NCBI GenBank assembly: GCA_021166775.1 | Contig: JAJPEQ010000013.1 | Location: 620,001 to 684,000 of the forward strand | Direction: 5' to 3' | Length of the DNA: 64,000 nt | From: Comamonas sp. | Lineage (GTDB): Bacteria > Pseudomonadota > Gammaproteobacteria > Burkholderiales > Burkholderiaceae_C | Shown here: positions 9,955 through 18,640 of the stretch, piece after piece | Position numbering within the stretch: the first letter of the stretch is position 1 | How the letters are laid out: each line of letters begins with the position of its first letter | Program-made: the position numbers and the translations under genes | Notes under the pieces: model-generated | The model's input: the letters and a program-made list of their open reading frames with translations, nothing else | Databases searched by the model: none | What the model was told of the DNA's origin: nothing

Positions 9955-10150
9955 GCGTGCTCGAATTAGGTATGCAGGGCTGTGCCTGCGCCGCTTGTCT
10001 CCCGGCTGGAAAACACGGCGGGCCGATCGCCACCACCTGGGCGATGCCTTCGCATCGCGGCACCTGCGTGCGTGCCGATGGGCTTTTGCAGCCCTCCGAT
10101 GGGCCTGCCGATGGCGTGCGTCTTGGGCACGGGGGGTGGGCGGCCCGGCC
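9955..10150. other. Intergenic region between the PAS-GGDEF-EAL gene and the M48 lipoprotein gene
   Basis: This 196-base GC-rich stretch lies upstream of the large PAS-GGDEF-EAL gene and downstream of the M48 peptidase gene. It should carry the promoter of the former, but no convincing -35/-10 pair, operator or terminator was recognised. Confidence 0.3.
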
Positions 10151-11068
10151 TCAGTCGAGCGCGCGCAGCGCCGTCCGGTACCTGCCCTCGTTGTTCACCC
10201 CGTCGATGCCCGCAAATTTCCCGGCCATCAGGGGATTCAGGCGTGCAATGCGTTCCTGAGCCGGAGGGTGCGTGGCCAGCAGCATCTGGTAATTCGCATC
10301 TTGCGCCGAACCGCCTGACACCGCCTGCAGCGACTGGATGAGGCCCGAAGGCGCATAGCCGGCCCGCGCCGCCCAGAGCATGCCGTAGCGGTCCGCGTCG
10401 TATTCGTCGGATTGATCCAGCCCCTTGGCATAGATGTTGCGCACCATGTTGATCATCGCCCCGCTCAGGGCGCCGCTGCCGCTTCGGGCCTCGATGATGC
10501 CGCCCGCCATCTGCGCGAAGCCGCCTTTTTTCACGGCCGCCAGGTAATGGCCGCGAACCACGTGCGTGATCTCGTGGCCGAGCACGCCCGCCAGTTCCGC
10601 CTCGGAATGCAGCGTGTGCAGCAGGCCCTTGGTGATGAAGACGTAGCCACCGGGCGTGGCGTAGGCGTTGACCGCGTCGGAATCGATCACGCCAAAGCGC
10701 CAGTCATAGGCCACGGGCCGACCCTGCGCGTCCTTGGGGCTGTCGGTTTGCTCGGCCACCCACAGGCCCACGCGATTGACGTAGCGCTGCAGCTGATCGT
10801 CGCGCACCAGCGGCCGCGCGCCCAGCAGCACCGAGGCAAACCCCGAGCCCAGCTCGCGCTCTTCCTGCGGGCTGTAATCCTTGAACGCGGCCGAGGCGCC
10901 CTGCACGACGTTCTGGATACCGCTCGCGGTGCCGCCCGAGCCGACCCCCAGCCCGCCCAGCGCCGAAGACAGGCCGGAAAGTCCGCCACCGGACATGGTT
11001 TCACAGCCCGCCAGCACGGCAGCGCAGGCGCCCAGGGCCAGCCAGCGCCCGACCCGAGTGGCTCTCAT
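10151..11068 (-). CDS. M48-family metallopeptidase lipoprotein
   Basis: A 305-residue protein with a lipoprotein signal, MRATRVGRWLALGACAAVL, ending in lipobox LAGC. The zinc site is HEITH in LGHEITHVVRGH (HExxH), with a downstream acidic ligand in DEYDADRYG (ExxxD-like), typical of peptidase M48 (BepA/YfgC and LoiP type). Such proteins act in the periplasm on outer-membrane or misfolded proteins. The start ATG overlaps the stop of the SH3 gene (ATGA), so it is the third cistron of a cyclase-SH3-M48 operon. Confidence 0.86.
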   Translation of the reverse strand: MRATRVGRWLALGACAAVLAGCETMSGGGLSGLSSALGGLGVGSGGTASGIQNVVQGASAAFKDYSPQEERELGSGFASVLLGARPLVRDDQLQRYVNRVGLWVAEQTDSPKDAQGRPVAYDWRFGVIDSDAVNAYATPGGYVFITKGLLHTLHSEAELAGVLGHEITHVVRGHYLAAVKKGGFAQMAGGIIEARSGSGALSGAMINMVRNIYAKGLDQSDEYDADRYGMLWAARAGYAPSGLIQSLQAVSGGSAQDANYQMLLATHPPAQERIARLNPLMAGKFAGIDGVNNEGRYRTALRALD

Positions 11069-11580
11069 TGCGAGGCTCCGTCGTAGTCGCTGATCCGGGT
11101 GGCGCTGAGCCTGCCGCCACGCGCGAACCGCCGGGCATCCGCGGCGCTCACTGCATAACGATCGAGCTGCCGCACCTCTTGCGGCGCGGGCTGGGCGTTG
11201 GCCAGCTGCTCCTGTGTGAGACCGCGTGTGCCGGTGGTGGCCGTCGGCGCCGTGCTCGTGCCGGTGAACAGGCTGGCCAGCGCATTGCCAGCGCCCTGCG
11301 GCGCGGGCCGCGCCGCCGCCACGGCGTGCACGTGCGTGAGCCGTACCCAGCCTTGCTGCTCGCCCACCTTGACCCTGAGCCAGCCGCCCTGCGTCTGCAG
11401 CGCCTGCACCGGCGCACCCACGTCCAGCTGCCTCAGCGCCTTGGCATTGAGCGAAGGCGTGGCGCGCAGCGGGGTGGCCGTCGTCACCTCATGCGTTTGC
11501 GCCGCAGCCAGCAGGCTCCAGGCCATCAACACGGCCAGTACCCATGCATGCCAGCCGCCCCACTGCCGCAAGTCAGTCAT
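11065..11580 (-). CDS. Secreted SH3-domain protein
   Basis: 171 residues. A signal peptide (WVLAVLMAWSLLAAAQ) is followed by a bacterial SH3 (SH3_3-like) domain at about residues 28-85, with the pattern ATPLRATPSLNAKALRQLDVG and WLRVKVGEQQGWVRLTHVH. The remainder is low-complexity, rich in Ala, Pro and Gln. Bacterial SH3 domains often bind peptidoglycan or partner proteins in the periplasm. It overlaps both neighbours by ATGA, so the three genes are translationally coupled; a role as partner of the M48 lipoprotein is an inference from that. Confidence 0.78.
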   Translation of the reverse strand: MTDLRQWGGWHAWVLAVLMAWSLLAAAQTHEVTTATPLRATPSLNAKALRQLDVGAPVQALQTQGGWLRVKVGEQQGWVRLTHVHAVAAARPAPQGAGNALASLFTGTSTAPTATTGTRGLTQEQLANAQPAPQEVRQLDRYAVSAADARRFARGGRLSATRISDYDGASQ

Positions 11581-13502
11581 GTGTCGCCCCGATCTCCGTC
11601 GCGCCCTGTTGCCGGGCCCTCTTCCCGTGCCATTGTAGGCAAGGGTTCGTACAAAAGCACCTGCTGATCGCGCCCCTTGACGCTGAATGCACCATGGTCC
11701 TTGAAGCCGAATTCCTGCCCGCACAGCCGCCGGGTGGCGTCGGAGACGAGGATGCGCGAGACACCCCTGGTGCAGCCTTCGATGCGGCTGGCCAGGTTCA
11801 CGGTGTCGCCGATCGCGGTGTAATCCAGGCGCCGCGAGGTGCCGAGAAAACCGACCACCGCCGGGCCGCTGTGGATGCCGATGCCGATCTCGAAGCTCGT
11901 GCCCGGCAGCTCGCACGCCACGTCGGCAGCAAAGCGCTCGAGCGCCTCGGACATGCCCAGCGCCGCACGCACCGCGCGCGCCGCGTGATCGGCTTGCGGC
12001 ATGGGCGCGCCCCAAAACGCCATGATGGCGTCGCCAATGAACTTGTCGAGCGTGCCGCCATGCTGGAAGATCACGTCCACCTGCATCTCGAAGTAGCGGT
12101 TGAGCAGCGCCACGATTTCCTCGGGCTTGCGGTGCTCGGACAGGCTCGTGAAGCCCCGGATGTCGGAAAAGAGCACTGTCACCTCGCGGCTGGCGCTCAC
12201 CTCGGCGCGAGCCACGTTCCGCTCTTGAGAGAGACTCTCGACGATGTGCGGGTCGACGAAGCGCGAGAACATGGCCTGCACATGGTGGCGCTGCGCCATC
12301 TCCAGGCGCGAAGACAGCAGACCGAAGGCCAGCAGCGCGAGCAAGCCCATGGCAAGAGCGGAGACGGGCATCCAGTAGACATTGACGCTCAGCAGCAGGG
12401 CCGAGCCACCGAGCGCCGCCGCGGCGGTGCACGCGAGCAACGCAACCGGCCAGACGGGCGAGGCTCGCGCGGCAAACGCGACGCCCACGATGGCGATCAG
12501 CACGACGGCCAGCGCGGGGTTCACCCAGCCGGGCACTTCACGCAGCCAGTCGCCGCCTTCCAGATTGGCCAGGGCCGTGGCCAGCATGAAGAGGCCGGGC
12601 GTGGTGGCGGCCACCGGTGTGGGCACGAAGTCCAGCAGCCCGCTGGCCGTGGCGCCGATGACGATGATTTTGCCCCGGGGATCGAATGGCAGCGCCTCGC
12701 CTTCAGTCTGGGTGGCAAGGTAGGCCTCGGCATAAGACACGCGCGTGAACTCATGGCCGTACCAGTGCAGACGAAAGCGCGGCGCGGCGGGCTCCGGCAG
12801 ATGCAGCAGATCGGCCACGCGGCCGATGATGTGAGGCAGCCACCAGCCTTGCACCATGCGTCCCATCTCGGTGCCGCGCCCCATGCCATCGGCGTCCTTG
12901 ATGAAATTGATGTAGCCCGTACGCCAGAGCTCGGGCGGCAGCGCGATCGGAGCATCGATGCCGTAGCGCGCCTGAGGGTCGGCCTCGGGGCCGGCGCGTA
13001 TGCCCATGGCGGGGGGCGCCAGCGCCAACGGTGCCTGCCGGGCCGAGTCTTCCATCAGGATCATCGGCACGAAAATCCTCGGGTCGCGCACGGCGTCGGC
13101 CAGCGCCGCATCGTTTTCCGGACGCAGGCGGTCGGGCGGTGACAGGATGAGGTCAAGCACGACGGCGCGCGGATCGCGTGCGGTGAGCGCCATGAGCAGC
13201 TCCGCGTGGATGGCGCGTGGCCAGGACCAGGTACCGGCCAGCTCCAGCATGCGAGGGTCGACGAGCGAGGGCTGGTCGATATCGACGATCACCACGTCGG
13301 GCGGCGGCGCACGCCGACCGGCATCCCAGCGCAGGAGCGCATCGCCCACGCGATTGTCCAGCACCTGAAGCGCCTGCCAGCGCGTGAGATCGGCCAGCGC
13401 CAGCAGCGCCAGCACGGCACCCAGCAGGGCATGGAGCGTGCGTCGCCCGAAGCGCTCGCGCAGGCGGGCCAGCCAGACGGTGGAGGGGGACAGTTCAGCC
13501 AC
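11577..13502 (-). CDS. CHASE2-domain class III adenylate cyclase
   Basis: 641 residues. An N-terminal transmembrane helix (about 22-40) is followed by a CHASE2 extracytoplasmic sensor (DVVIVDIDQPSL ... WPRAIHAELL ... VIGATASGLLD), three membrane helices (about 335-405) and a class III cyclase domain. The cyclase metal aspartates are in VLFSDIRGFTSL and IGDAIMAFWG. The adenine-specifying Lys is in TLDKFIGD with the Asp in YTAIGDTVN, and the transition-state Asn/Arg are in NLASRIE, so the enzyme looks active for cAMP. The start is a GTG at 13502 without a clear ribosome site. It is the first gene of a three-gene ATGA-coupled operon with an SH3 protein and an M48 lipoprotein. Confidence 0.9.
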   Translation of the reverse strand: MAELSPSTVWLARLRERFGRRTLHALLGAVLALLALADLTRWQALQVLDNRVGDALLRWDAGRRAPPPDVVIVDIDQPSLVDPRMLELAGTWSWPRAIHAELLMALTARDPRAVVLDLILSPPDRLRPENDAALADAVRDPRIFVPMILMEDSARQAPLALAPPAMGIRAGPEADPQARYGIDAPIALPPELWRTGYINFIKDADGMGRGTEMGRMVQGWWLPHIIGRVADLLHLPEPAAPRFRLHWYGHEFTRVSYAEAYLATQTEGEALPFDPRGKIIVIGATASGLLDFVPTPVAATTPGLFMLATALANLEGGDWLREVPGWVNPALAVVLIAIVGVAFAARASPVWPVALLACTAAAALGGSALLLSVNVYWMPVSALAMGLLALLAFGLLSSRLEMAQRHHVQAMFSRFVDPHIVESLSQERNVARAEVSASREVTVLFSDIRGFTSLSEHRKPEEIVALLNRYFEMQVDVIFQHGGTLDKFIGDAIMAFWGAPMPQADHAARAVRAALGMSEALERFAADVACELPGTSFEIGIGIHSGPAVVGFLGTSRRLDYTAIGDTVNLASRIEGCTRGVSRILVSDATRRLCGQEFGFKDHGAFSVKGRDQQVLLYEPLPTMAREEGPATGRDGDRGDT

Positions 13503-13509
13503 GCCCGGC

Positions 13510-13539
13510 AGTATCCGAAGCGCTCAAGCGGGCGTCAAC
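13510..13539 (-). promoter_or_regulatory. Possible promoter of the CHASE2 cyclase operon
   Basis: On the minus strand TTGACG (13534-13539) and GATACT (13510-13515) are separated by 18 bases or fewer and resemble -35 and -10 boxes. The -10 box is only about 8 bases from the GTG start, which lacks a ribosome site, so the transcript could be leaderless. This is a weak prediction. Confidence 0.25.
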
Positions 13540-13707
13540 GTTTTTCCGATCGCTATGATTTTCTAAATGACGCCGGATGCGGAACATCGGAAAAACAATA
13601 CGTTACATTACACCGCCATGGTGGCTGGCCAACGGCCAGCGCGAGGAACCGGTCAGCGGTTCGTCCCGGGCGGGAGATGAGCACGAAATGCCAATGGATG
13701 GGATGGG

Positions 13708-15000
13708 ATGCGCGACGATCTGACGACGATGCTCAGCCTGTCGGTTCAAACCGACACGGACCCCCATGCCGCGGACCCGCAGTGGCGCCTTGCCCGTTGG
13801 AGCGCCGAGTTTCTGGACACCCAGACCGAGACCCGCTACCGCCAGCATGCAAAGCACTTCATGGCGCGCCAGTTGGTCGTCTCACTGTGCACCTGGCTGG
13901 CGCTGATGACGGTGTTCGTGGTGCCGGACTTTGTTTCCATGGGCTGGTCTGCGCGCTTCGGGGGCATGCTGGCGATGCGCGTGGTGGTGGGTCTGTGCGT
14001 CCTGGCGCTGCTGCGCGCCGTACTGCGCGACCCCATGGTGGCCACACGCGGATTGGGGGCAACAGGCTTGCTGGGCGTGGGTCTGGCGGGATATCTGGCA
14101 GTGTTCCTGCTGCGTCCGGAAATTGCCATCTGGACCTATGCGCTGACGCCGCTCATTCTCATCATGCTGTTTGTATTCATGCCCAACCGCCTGCTGTATG
14201 CCCTGAGCGTGGCGGTGGCCGCAGCCATCTCCATTTCCGTCATGGTCGGCTACAGCCACGGCTGGCAGCCGCACGAGCAGCTCATCCTGCTGCTCGTGCT
14301 CACGCTGCCCATCTTCACCGGCTACATCACGGCGCGGCGCATGCAGATTCTGCAGCGCAGGCAATATGCCCAGATCATGGCCACCCGGCGGGCCAACGCC
14401 ATGCTGCAGCAAGAGGCGGCGCAGCGTGCCGCGCTGGAAGAAACCTTGCGCATACAGGCCAGCGTGGATCCGCTCACGGGCCTGAACAACCGGCGCGAAT
14501 ATGAAAAGCTGTTTCAGCACGAGCTGGCCCGTGCGCGGCGCGAGCGCACGCCTCTGAGCCTGGCGATGGTGGATCTGGACCATTTCAAACGCATCAACGA
14601 CGAGCACGGGCATGCTGCCGGCGATGCGGTGCTCAAGGCGACGGCTCAACTGCTGCGTGAGCAGCTGCGCAGCGCGGACATCGCCGGGCGCCTGGGCGGC
14701 GAGGAATTCACCGTCCTCATGCCCAATACCTCCCTGCACGCCTGCGCGGCCGTGATGCAGCGGATGTTGCAGGCTCTGCAGACGCTGCGGATACCTTTTG
14801 GCGAATGCAGCTTGCAGCTGACAGCCACCGTGGGCGTGGCTCAGTGGCACGGCGGCGAGGAAAATCCCGACGCTCTGATGCAGCGCGCCGACGCGGCCCT
14901 CTACAGCGGCAAAAAGACCGGGCGCAACCGTGTCATGACCGCCTTGGCCACGGGAGAGGTGCTGGTGTTTTCGCCCTCTTCGCAAGCACAGGCAACGTAG
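13708..15000 (+). CDS. Membrane diguanylate cyclase (GGDEF)
   Basis: 430 residues. The first 200 contain about six hydrophobic helices (VVSLCTWLALMTVFVV to LILLLVLTLPIFTGYI) forming a membrane sensor of MASE type. A coiled linker (residues about 210-250) leads to a GGDEF domain with DPLTGLNNRR, DLDHFKRINDEHGH and GRLGGEEFTVL. The active-site signature is GGEEF, fully compatible with c-di-GMP synthesis, and the RxxD feedback site (RSAD) is present. No EAL domain follows. The ATG at 13708 is used; a second ATG at 13729 is possible. The 205-base gap upstream is AT-rich near 13540-13610 and probably holds divergent promoters. Confidence 0.9.
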   Translation: MRDDLTTMLSLSVQTDTDPHAADPQWRLARWSAEFLDTQTETRYRQHAKHFMARQLVVSLCTWLALMTVFVVPDFVSMGWSARFGGMLAMRVVVGLCVLALLRAVLRDPMVATRGLGATGLLGVGLAGYLAVFLLRPEIAIWTYALTPLILIMLFVFMPNRLLYALSVAVAAAISISVMVGYSHGWQPHEQLILLLVLTLPIFTGYITARRMQILQRRQYAQIMATRRANAMLQQEAAQRAALEETLRIQASVDPLTGLNNRREYEKLFQHELARARRERTPLSLAMVDLDHFKRINDEHGHAAGDAVLKATAQLLREQLRSADIAGRLGGEEFTVLMPNTSLHACAAVMQRMLQALQTLRIPFGECSLQLTATVGVAQWHGGEENPDALMQRADAALYSGKKTGRNRVMTALATGEVLVFSPSSQAQAT

Positions 15001-15015
15001 TCGTCCACAGCGGAA

Positions 15016-15750
15016 TCAGCCGCGCTGGCGCAGGGCCTCGTACAGACACACGCCGCTGGCCACCGAGACGTTCAGGCTCTCGACCGCGCCGCGCATGGGA
15101 ATCGACACCAGCGCATCGCAGCGCTTGCGCGTGAGTTCGCGCATGCCCTGTCCCTCCGCACCGAGCACCAGTGCGACTGGCCCGCGCAGGTCGGCCTGAT
15201 ACAGCGTCTGCGGAGCGTCGTCGCTCGTACCGATGATGGTGATGCTGCGCTCCTTGAGTTCCATGAGCTGGCGCGCGAGGTTGGTGACCATGAAGTACGG
15301 CACCGTCTCGGCCGCGCCGCTGGCCACCTTGGCCACGGTGGCGTTGATGCCGGCCGCGTGGTCCTTGGGTGCGATCACGGCGTGCGCGCCCGCGCCGTCG
15401 GCCACGCGCAGGCAGGCACCGAGGTTGTGCGGATCGGTCACACCGTCGAGCACCAGCAGCAGCGGCGGCCCGGCGATGCCGTCGAGCAGATCGTCGAGCG
15501 AGCGGCTGCGCGCGATCTCGTGCACCCGCGCGGCCACGCCCTGGTGGCCATGCGTGCCCGCCAGACGCGCAATGCGCAGGCCGTCCGCCTCGACCAGGCG
15601 CACGCCCGCCTCCTTCGCCCGCTCGACGAACTGGCGCATGCGCGCGTCACGCCGCGACGGGTCATGCAGGATTTCCACCACGCTTTGTGGCGCGGTCTTC
15701 AGGCGCACGCTCACCGCGTGAAAACCAAACAACACTTTGAGATCAGCCAT
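15016..15750 (-). CDS. rlmB: 23S rRNA (guanosine-2'-O-)-methyltransferase RlmB
   Basis: A SpoU/TrmH-type knotted methyltransferase of 244 residues that methylates the 2'-O of G2251 in 23S rRNA. An N-terminal RNA-binding domain (FGFHAVSVRL ... THGHQGVAARV) is followed by the three SPOUT motifs: LDGVTDPHNLGACLR, VLGAEGQGM and IPMRGAVESLNVSVASGV. The start at MADLKVLFG (15750) is the family-typical one, rather than an in-frame ATG at 15783. It is convergent with the GGDEF gene and divergent from the cardiolipin synthase gene 69 bases away. Confidence 0.93.
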   Translation of the reverse strand: MADLKVLFGFHAVSVRLKTAPQSVVEILHDPSRRDARMRQFVERAKEAGVRLVEADGLRIARLAGTHGHQGVAARVHEIARSRSLDDLLDGIAGPPLLLVLDGVTDPHNLGACLRVADGAGAHAVIAPKDHAAGINATVAKVASGAAETVPYFMVTNLARQLMELKERSITIIGTSDDAPQTLYQADLRGPVALVLGAEGQGMRELTRKRCDALVSIPMRGAVESLNVSVASGVCLYEALRQRG

Positions 15751-15818
15751 GACGGGGATTATCCGTGCGCCAGCGCGCCGCACTCGGGCATCATCGAGCC
15801 ATCACACCCTTTTCACCG

Positions 15819-17243
15819 ATGCTGCCCCTGCCCCATATCTCGCCGCTCGAACACAGCGCCTTCGTGGCCGCGGGTCTGCTGACCTATGTCGTCGTCACGC
15901 GCATCCGCCGTCAAAGGCGCCATCCCTACGCGGCCATGTCCTGGGTGCTGGGGATTGCAGCCTTTCCGTATCTTGGTCTGCCGTTGTTCCTGATTTTCGG
16001 CACACGCAAGCTCCTGCGCCCGATCACGCGCAGCCAGCCCGCGCCCGCAGGTCCGTGGGCGCATGCCGCGCCGCTGTGGGCCACGCGGCTGCTGGCCGCC
16101 GTGGGCGTGGCCGGAGCGCGGCCTCAGGTCTCGGTGCAATTCGCCGCCCATGGCGAGCAGGCGCTGGCACAGCTGCACGCAGTGATTGCCGTCAGCCGCA
16201 GGACGCTGGACATCTGCACCTATGTGCTCGGAGACGACGCCACGGGCGCGGCCATTGCCGCCGCGCTGGCCGAGCGCGCCCGTGCCGGCGTGCACGTAAG
16301 GCTGCTGGTGGACAGCATCGGCAGCCTGAAAAGCGCGCACCGGCACGACGCGATGCTCAAGGCCACGGGCGTGCGCACGCGGCTGTTCGTGCCTGCGCTC
16401 GGCCTGCCGGGGCGCGGGCGGACCAACCTGCGCAACCACCGCAAGGTGGTGATCGCCGACGGCGAGCTGCTCTGGGCGGGCGGACGCAACATTGCCGACG
16501 AATACTTCACCGGCAAGGGGGGCGAGCCGGCCTGGATTGACCTGAGCTTCGTCGCGCAGGGGCCGCTTGCCGTGCAGGCGCAAGCGCTCTTTGACAGCGA
16601 CTGGCGCATTGCCCGTGGCACGCGCCGCGCGCCGCGCCTGAGCTATGCCGAGCGCTTTGCCCGGCGCGAGGCCGCCACCACGCCAGCCGGCACCATGCCC
16701 GGCGCGGCTCACCTCGCGCACTGGGTGCCGAGCGGGCCTGACTTCCATGAAGACATCCTGCACGCGCTGCTTGTCTCCAGCGCCTTTCACGCCGAGCAGC
16801 GGCTGCTGCTGGCCACGCCCTACTTCGTGCCGGACGAAGGCCTGCTCGAATCGCTGGTGCTCGCGGCTCGAAGGGGTCTGGCCATCACACTGGTGCTGCC
16901 ACGGCGCTCCAACCACCGCCTGGCGGACTGGGCGCGTGGACGCGCGATGCGCACGCTGGTGCAGGCGGGTGTGAACGTGCGGCTGCTGCCGGGCATGCTG
17001 CACGCCAAGGCGGTGGTGGTGGACGACGTGCTGGCGCTGTGCGGCTCGGCCAACCTCGACAGCCGCAGCCTCTTCATCAACTACGAGGCCATGGCCGCGT
17101 TCTACGACCGCGCCGACATCGACTGGCTGGGGCGATGGATTTGCGACATCGCGCGCCACGGCGCGCCTGCCTCGGCGAAGGCACCAAGCTGGTTGCGCGA
17201 CATCGGTGAAGGCATCGTGGCGACGGTGGGTTTTCAGCTCTGA
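15819..17243 (+). CDS. cls: Cardiolipin synthase (phospholipase D family)
   Basis: 474 residues with two N-terminal membrane helices and two PLD HKD motifs: HRKVVIADGELLWAGGRN (about residues 208-225) and HAKAVVVDDVLALCGSANLD (about 393-412). Such enzymes condense two phosphatidylglycerols, or PG with another donor, at the inner membrane to give cardiolipin. The ATG at 15819 gives the hydrophobic N-terminus expected of the family. The 3' end overlaps the convergent ABC ATPase gene by 10 bases. Confidence 0.9.
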   Translation: MLPLPHISPLEHSAFVAAGLLTYVVVTRIRRQRRHPYAAMSWVLGIAAFPYLGLPLFLIFGTRKLLRPITRSQPAPAGPWAHAAPLWATRLLAAVGVAGARPQVSVQFAAHGEQALAQLHAVIAVSRRTLDICTYVLGDDATGAAIAAALAERARAGVHVRLLVDSIGSLKSAHRHDAMLKATGVRTRLFVPALGLPGRGRTNLRNHRKVVIADGELLWAGGRNIADEYFTGKGGEPAWIDLSFVAQGPLAVQAQALFDSDWRIARGTRRAPRLSYAERFARREAATTPAGTMPGAAHLAHWVPSGPDFHEDILHALLVSSAFHAEQRLLLATPYFVPDEGLLESLVLAARRGLAITLVLPRRSNHRLADWARGRAMRTLVQAGVNVRLLPGMLHAKAVVVDDVLALCGSANLDSRSLFINYEAMAAFYDRADIDWLGRWICDIARHGAPASAKAPSWLRDIGEGIVATVGFQL

Positions 17244-17935
17244 TCGTCGGCCACGATGCGCCCGGCCTGCAGCGTGATGCGCCGCTCGCAGCGGTCGGCG
17301 ATGCCGCGGTCGTGCGTGACGAGCACCAGCGTCGTGCCCTGCTCGCGATTGAGCCGCAGCATGAGCTGCATCACGCTCTCGCCGGTGGCGAAGTCCAGGC
17401 TGCCGGTAGGCTCGTCCGCCAACAGCAGCGCCGGCTGCACCACGAAAGCGCGTGCCAGCGCCACGCGCTGCTGCTCGCCGCCCGAGAGCACGCGCGGAAA
17501 GGCTCCGACGCGCTGCGCCAGCCCCACGCGGTCGAGCATGTCGGTGGCCCGCGCGCGCGCGTCGCGCCTTCCCGCGAGCTCCAGCGGCAGCATCACGTTT
17601 TCCAGTGCGCTCAAGTGGTTGAGCAGTTGAAAACTCTGGAACACGAAACCCAGCTTGCTCGCACGCCAGGCCGCTCGATCGTCCTCGTTCAGGGCGAACA
17701 GGTCCTTGCCCGCCAGACGCACCGTGCCCCGCGTGGGCACATCCAGACCGGCGATGATGGACAGCAAGGTGCTCTTGCCCGAGCCCGAGGCGCCGACGAT
17801 GGCCAGCGTCTGGCCCTGAGCCAGCGAAAAATGGATATCCGTGAGAATGTCGAACTGCCCCGTGGCATCGACCACGGTCTTGCCCACGTGCTCCACGGCG
17901 ACAAGTTCGGCAGCAGGGGAAGAAGTGACGGACAT
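17234..17935 (-). CDS. ABC transporter ATP-binding protein (YbbA/LolD type)
   Basis: A 233-residue ATPase with Walker A GASGSGKST, Q-loop FVFQSFQLL, signature LSGGEQQRVALARA, Walker B LLLADEPTG and H-loop VTHD. It belongs to the MacB/LolD/YbbA branch that normally pairs with a FtsX-like permease. In E. coli ybbA is divergent from tesA and followed by the permease ybbP. Here the tesA partner is kept (17934), but the gene is followed by a convergent cardiolipin synthase gene and no permease is visible. Its ATG and the divergent tesA ATG overlap in one CATG. Confidence 0.87.
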   Translation of the reverse strand: MSVTSSPAAELVAVEHVGKTVVDATGQFDILTDIHFSLAQGQTLAIVGASGSGKSTLLSIIAGLDVPTRGTVRLAGKDLFALNEDDRAAWRASKLGFVFQSFQLLNHLSALENVMLPLELAGRRDARARATDMLDRVGLAQRVGAFPRVLSGGEQQRVALARAFVVQPALLLADEPTGSLDFATGESVMQLMLRLNREQGTTLVLVTHDRGIADRCERRITLQAGRIVADDQS

Positions 17936-18590
17936 GAAGAACTTTCAAATGAAACAGGGCATGGCGAACCGGCGCGACTTTATCGTGCTTGCCGCCGCCA
18001 CATGCGCGAGCGCCGCTGCGGCCGCCCAACGCAGCCCCGTGATCCTGGTGCTGGGCGACTCGATGAGCGCCGAATACGGCTTGCCACGCGACAGCGGTTG
18101 GGTGCAATTGCTGCGCGAGCGGTTGGCCAAGGAAAAAATCACCGCCGAGGTCGTCAATGCCAGCGTGAGCGGCGACACCACGCCCGGTGGGCGCTCGCGC
18201 CTGCCCAAGCTGCTGAGCGAGCATCAGCCGACGCTGGTGGTGATCGAGCTCGGCGGCAACGACGCGTTGCGCGGCCTGCCGCTGAAGAACACGCAGGAGA
18301 ACCTGGCCTGGATGGCGCGCCAGGCCCGCACCGCCGGCGCGCGCGTGCTGCTCGTGGGCATGCAGGTGCCGCCGAACTACGGCGCCGACTACACCCGGCG
18401 CTTTGCCGCCACGTTCGAAACCGTGGCCACCGCCGAAAAAACCGCGCTCGTGCCCTTCCTGCTCGCCGGGATCGCCGACCGCCCCGACGCGGCCGGGTTC
18501 TTCCAGGCAGACCGCATTCATCCCAACGCCAAGGCGCAGCCCATCATGCTGGACAACGTTTGGAAGGCACTCGCGCCTCTGTTACGTTGA
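17934..18590 (+). CDS. tesA: SGNH-type arylesterase / thioesterase (TesA-like)
   Basis: About 218 residues. A signal region containing NRRDFIVLAAATCASAAAAA has a twin-arginine flavour. The SGNH blocks follow: GDSMSAEYGL (nucleophile Ser), the conserved Gly in SVSGDTTPGGR, GGNDALRG, and DRIHPN carrying the catalytic Asp and His. It is a periplasmic lysophospholipase/thioesterase-like enzyme of the TesA/TAP family. The start could be 17934 (used), 17949 or 17961; the last puts the RR motif near the N-terminus. It is divergent from the YbbA-like gene with overlapping start codons. Confidence 0.88.
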   Translation: MKNFQMKQGMANRRDFIVLAAATCASAAAAAQRSPVILVLGDSMSAEYGLPRDSGWVQLLRERLAKEKITAEVVNASVSGDTTPGGRSRLPKLLSEHQPTLVVIELGGNDALRGLPLKNTQENLAWMARQARTAGARVLLVGMQVPPNYGADYTRRFAATFETVATAEKTALVPFLLAGIADRPDAAGFFQADRIHPNAKAQPIMLDNVWKALAPLLR

Positions 18591-18599
18591 TGACGCTAT

Positions 18600-18640
18600 A
18601 CTATAAATAGCTAACAGCGCTTTTCCAGTAATGGTCAAGC
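18600..18640 (-). repeat. Interspersed repeat, copy B (diverged)
   Basis: In the short AT-rich gap between the convergent tesA and metC genes, the minus strand reads AAGCGCTGTTAGCT followed by ATTTATAG. This matches the repeat core AAGCGCAAGCAGCT at 10 of 14 positions with the same trailing AT tract. It is the most diverged copy. Confidence 0.4.

Noticed and set aside
15813-18521. Minus-strand open frame of 902 codons across three genes
   Set aside because: It spans the cls, ATPase and tesA genes in a non-coding frame; low-complexity residues and no domain signature.
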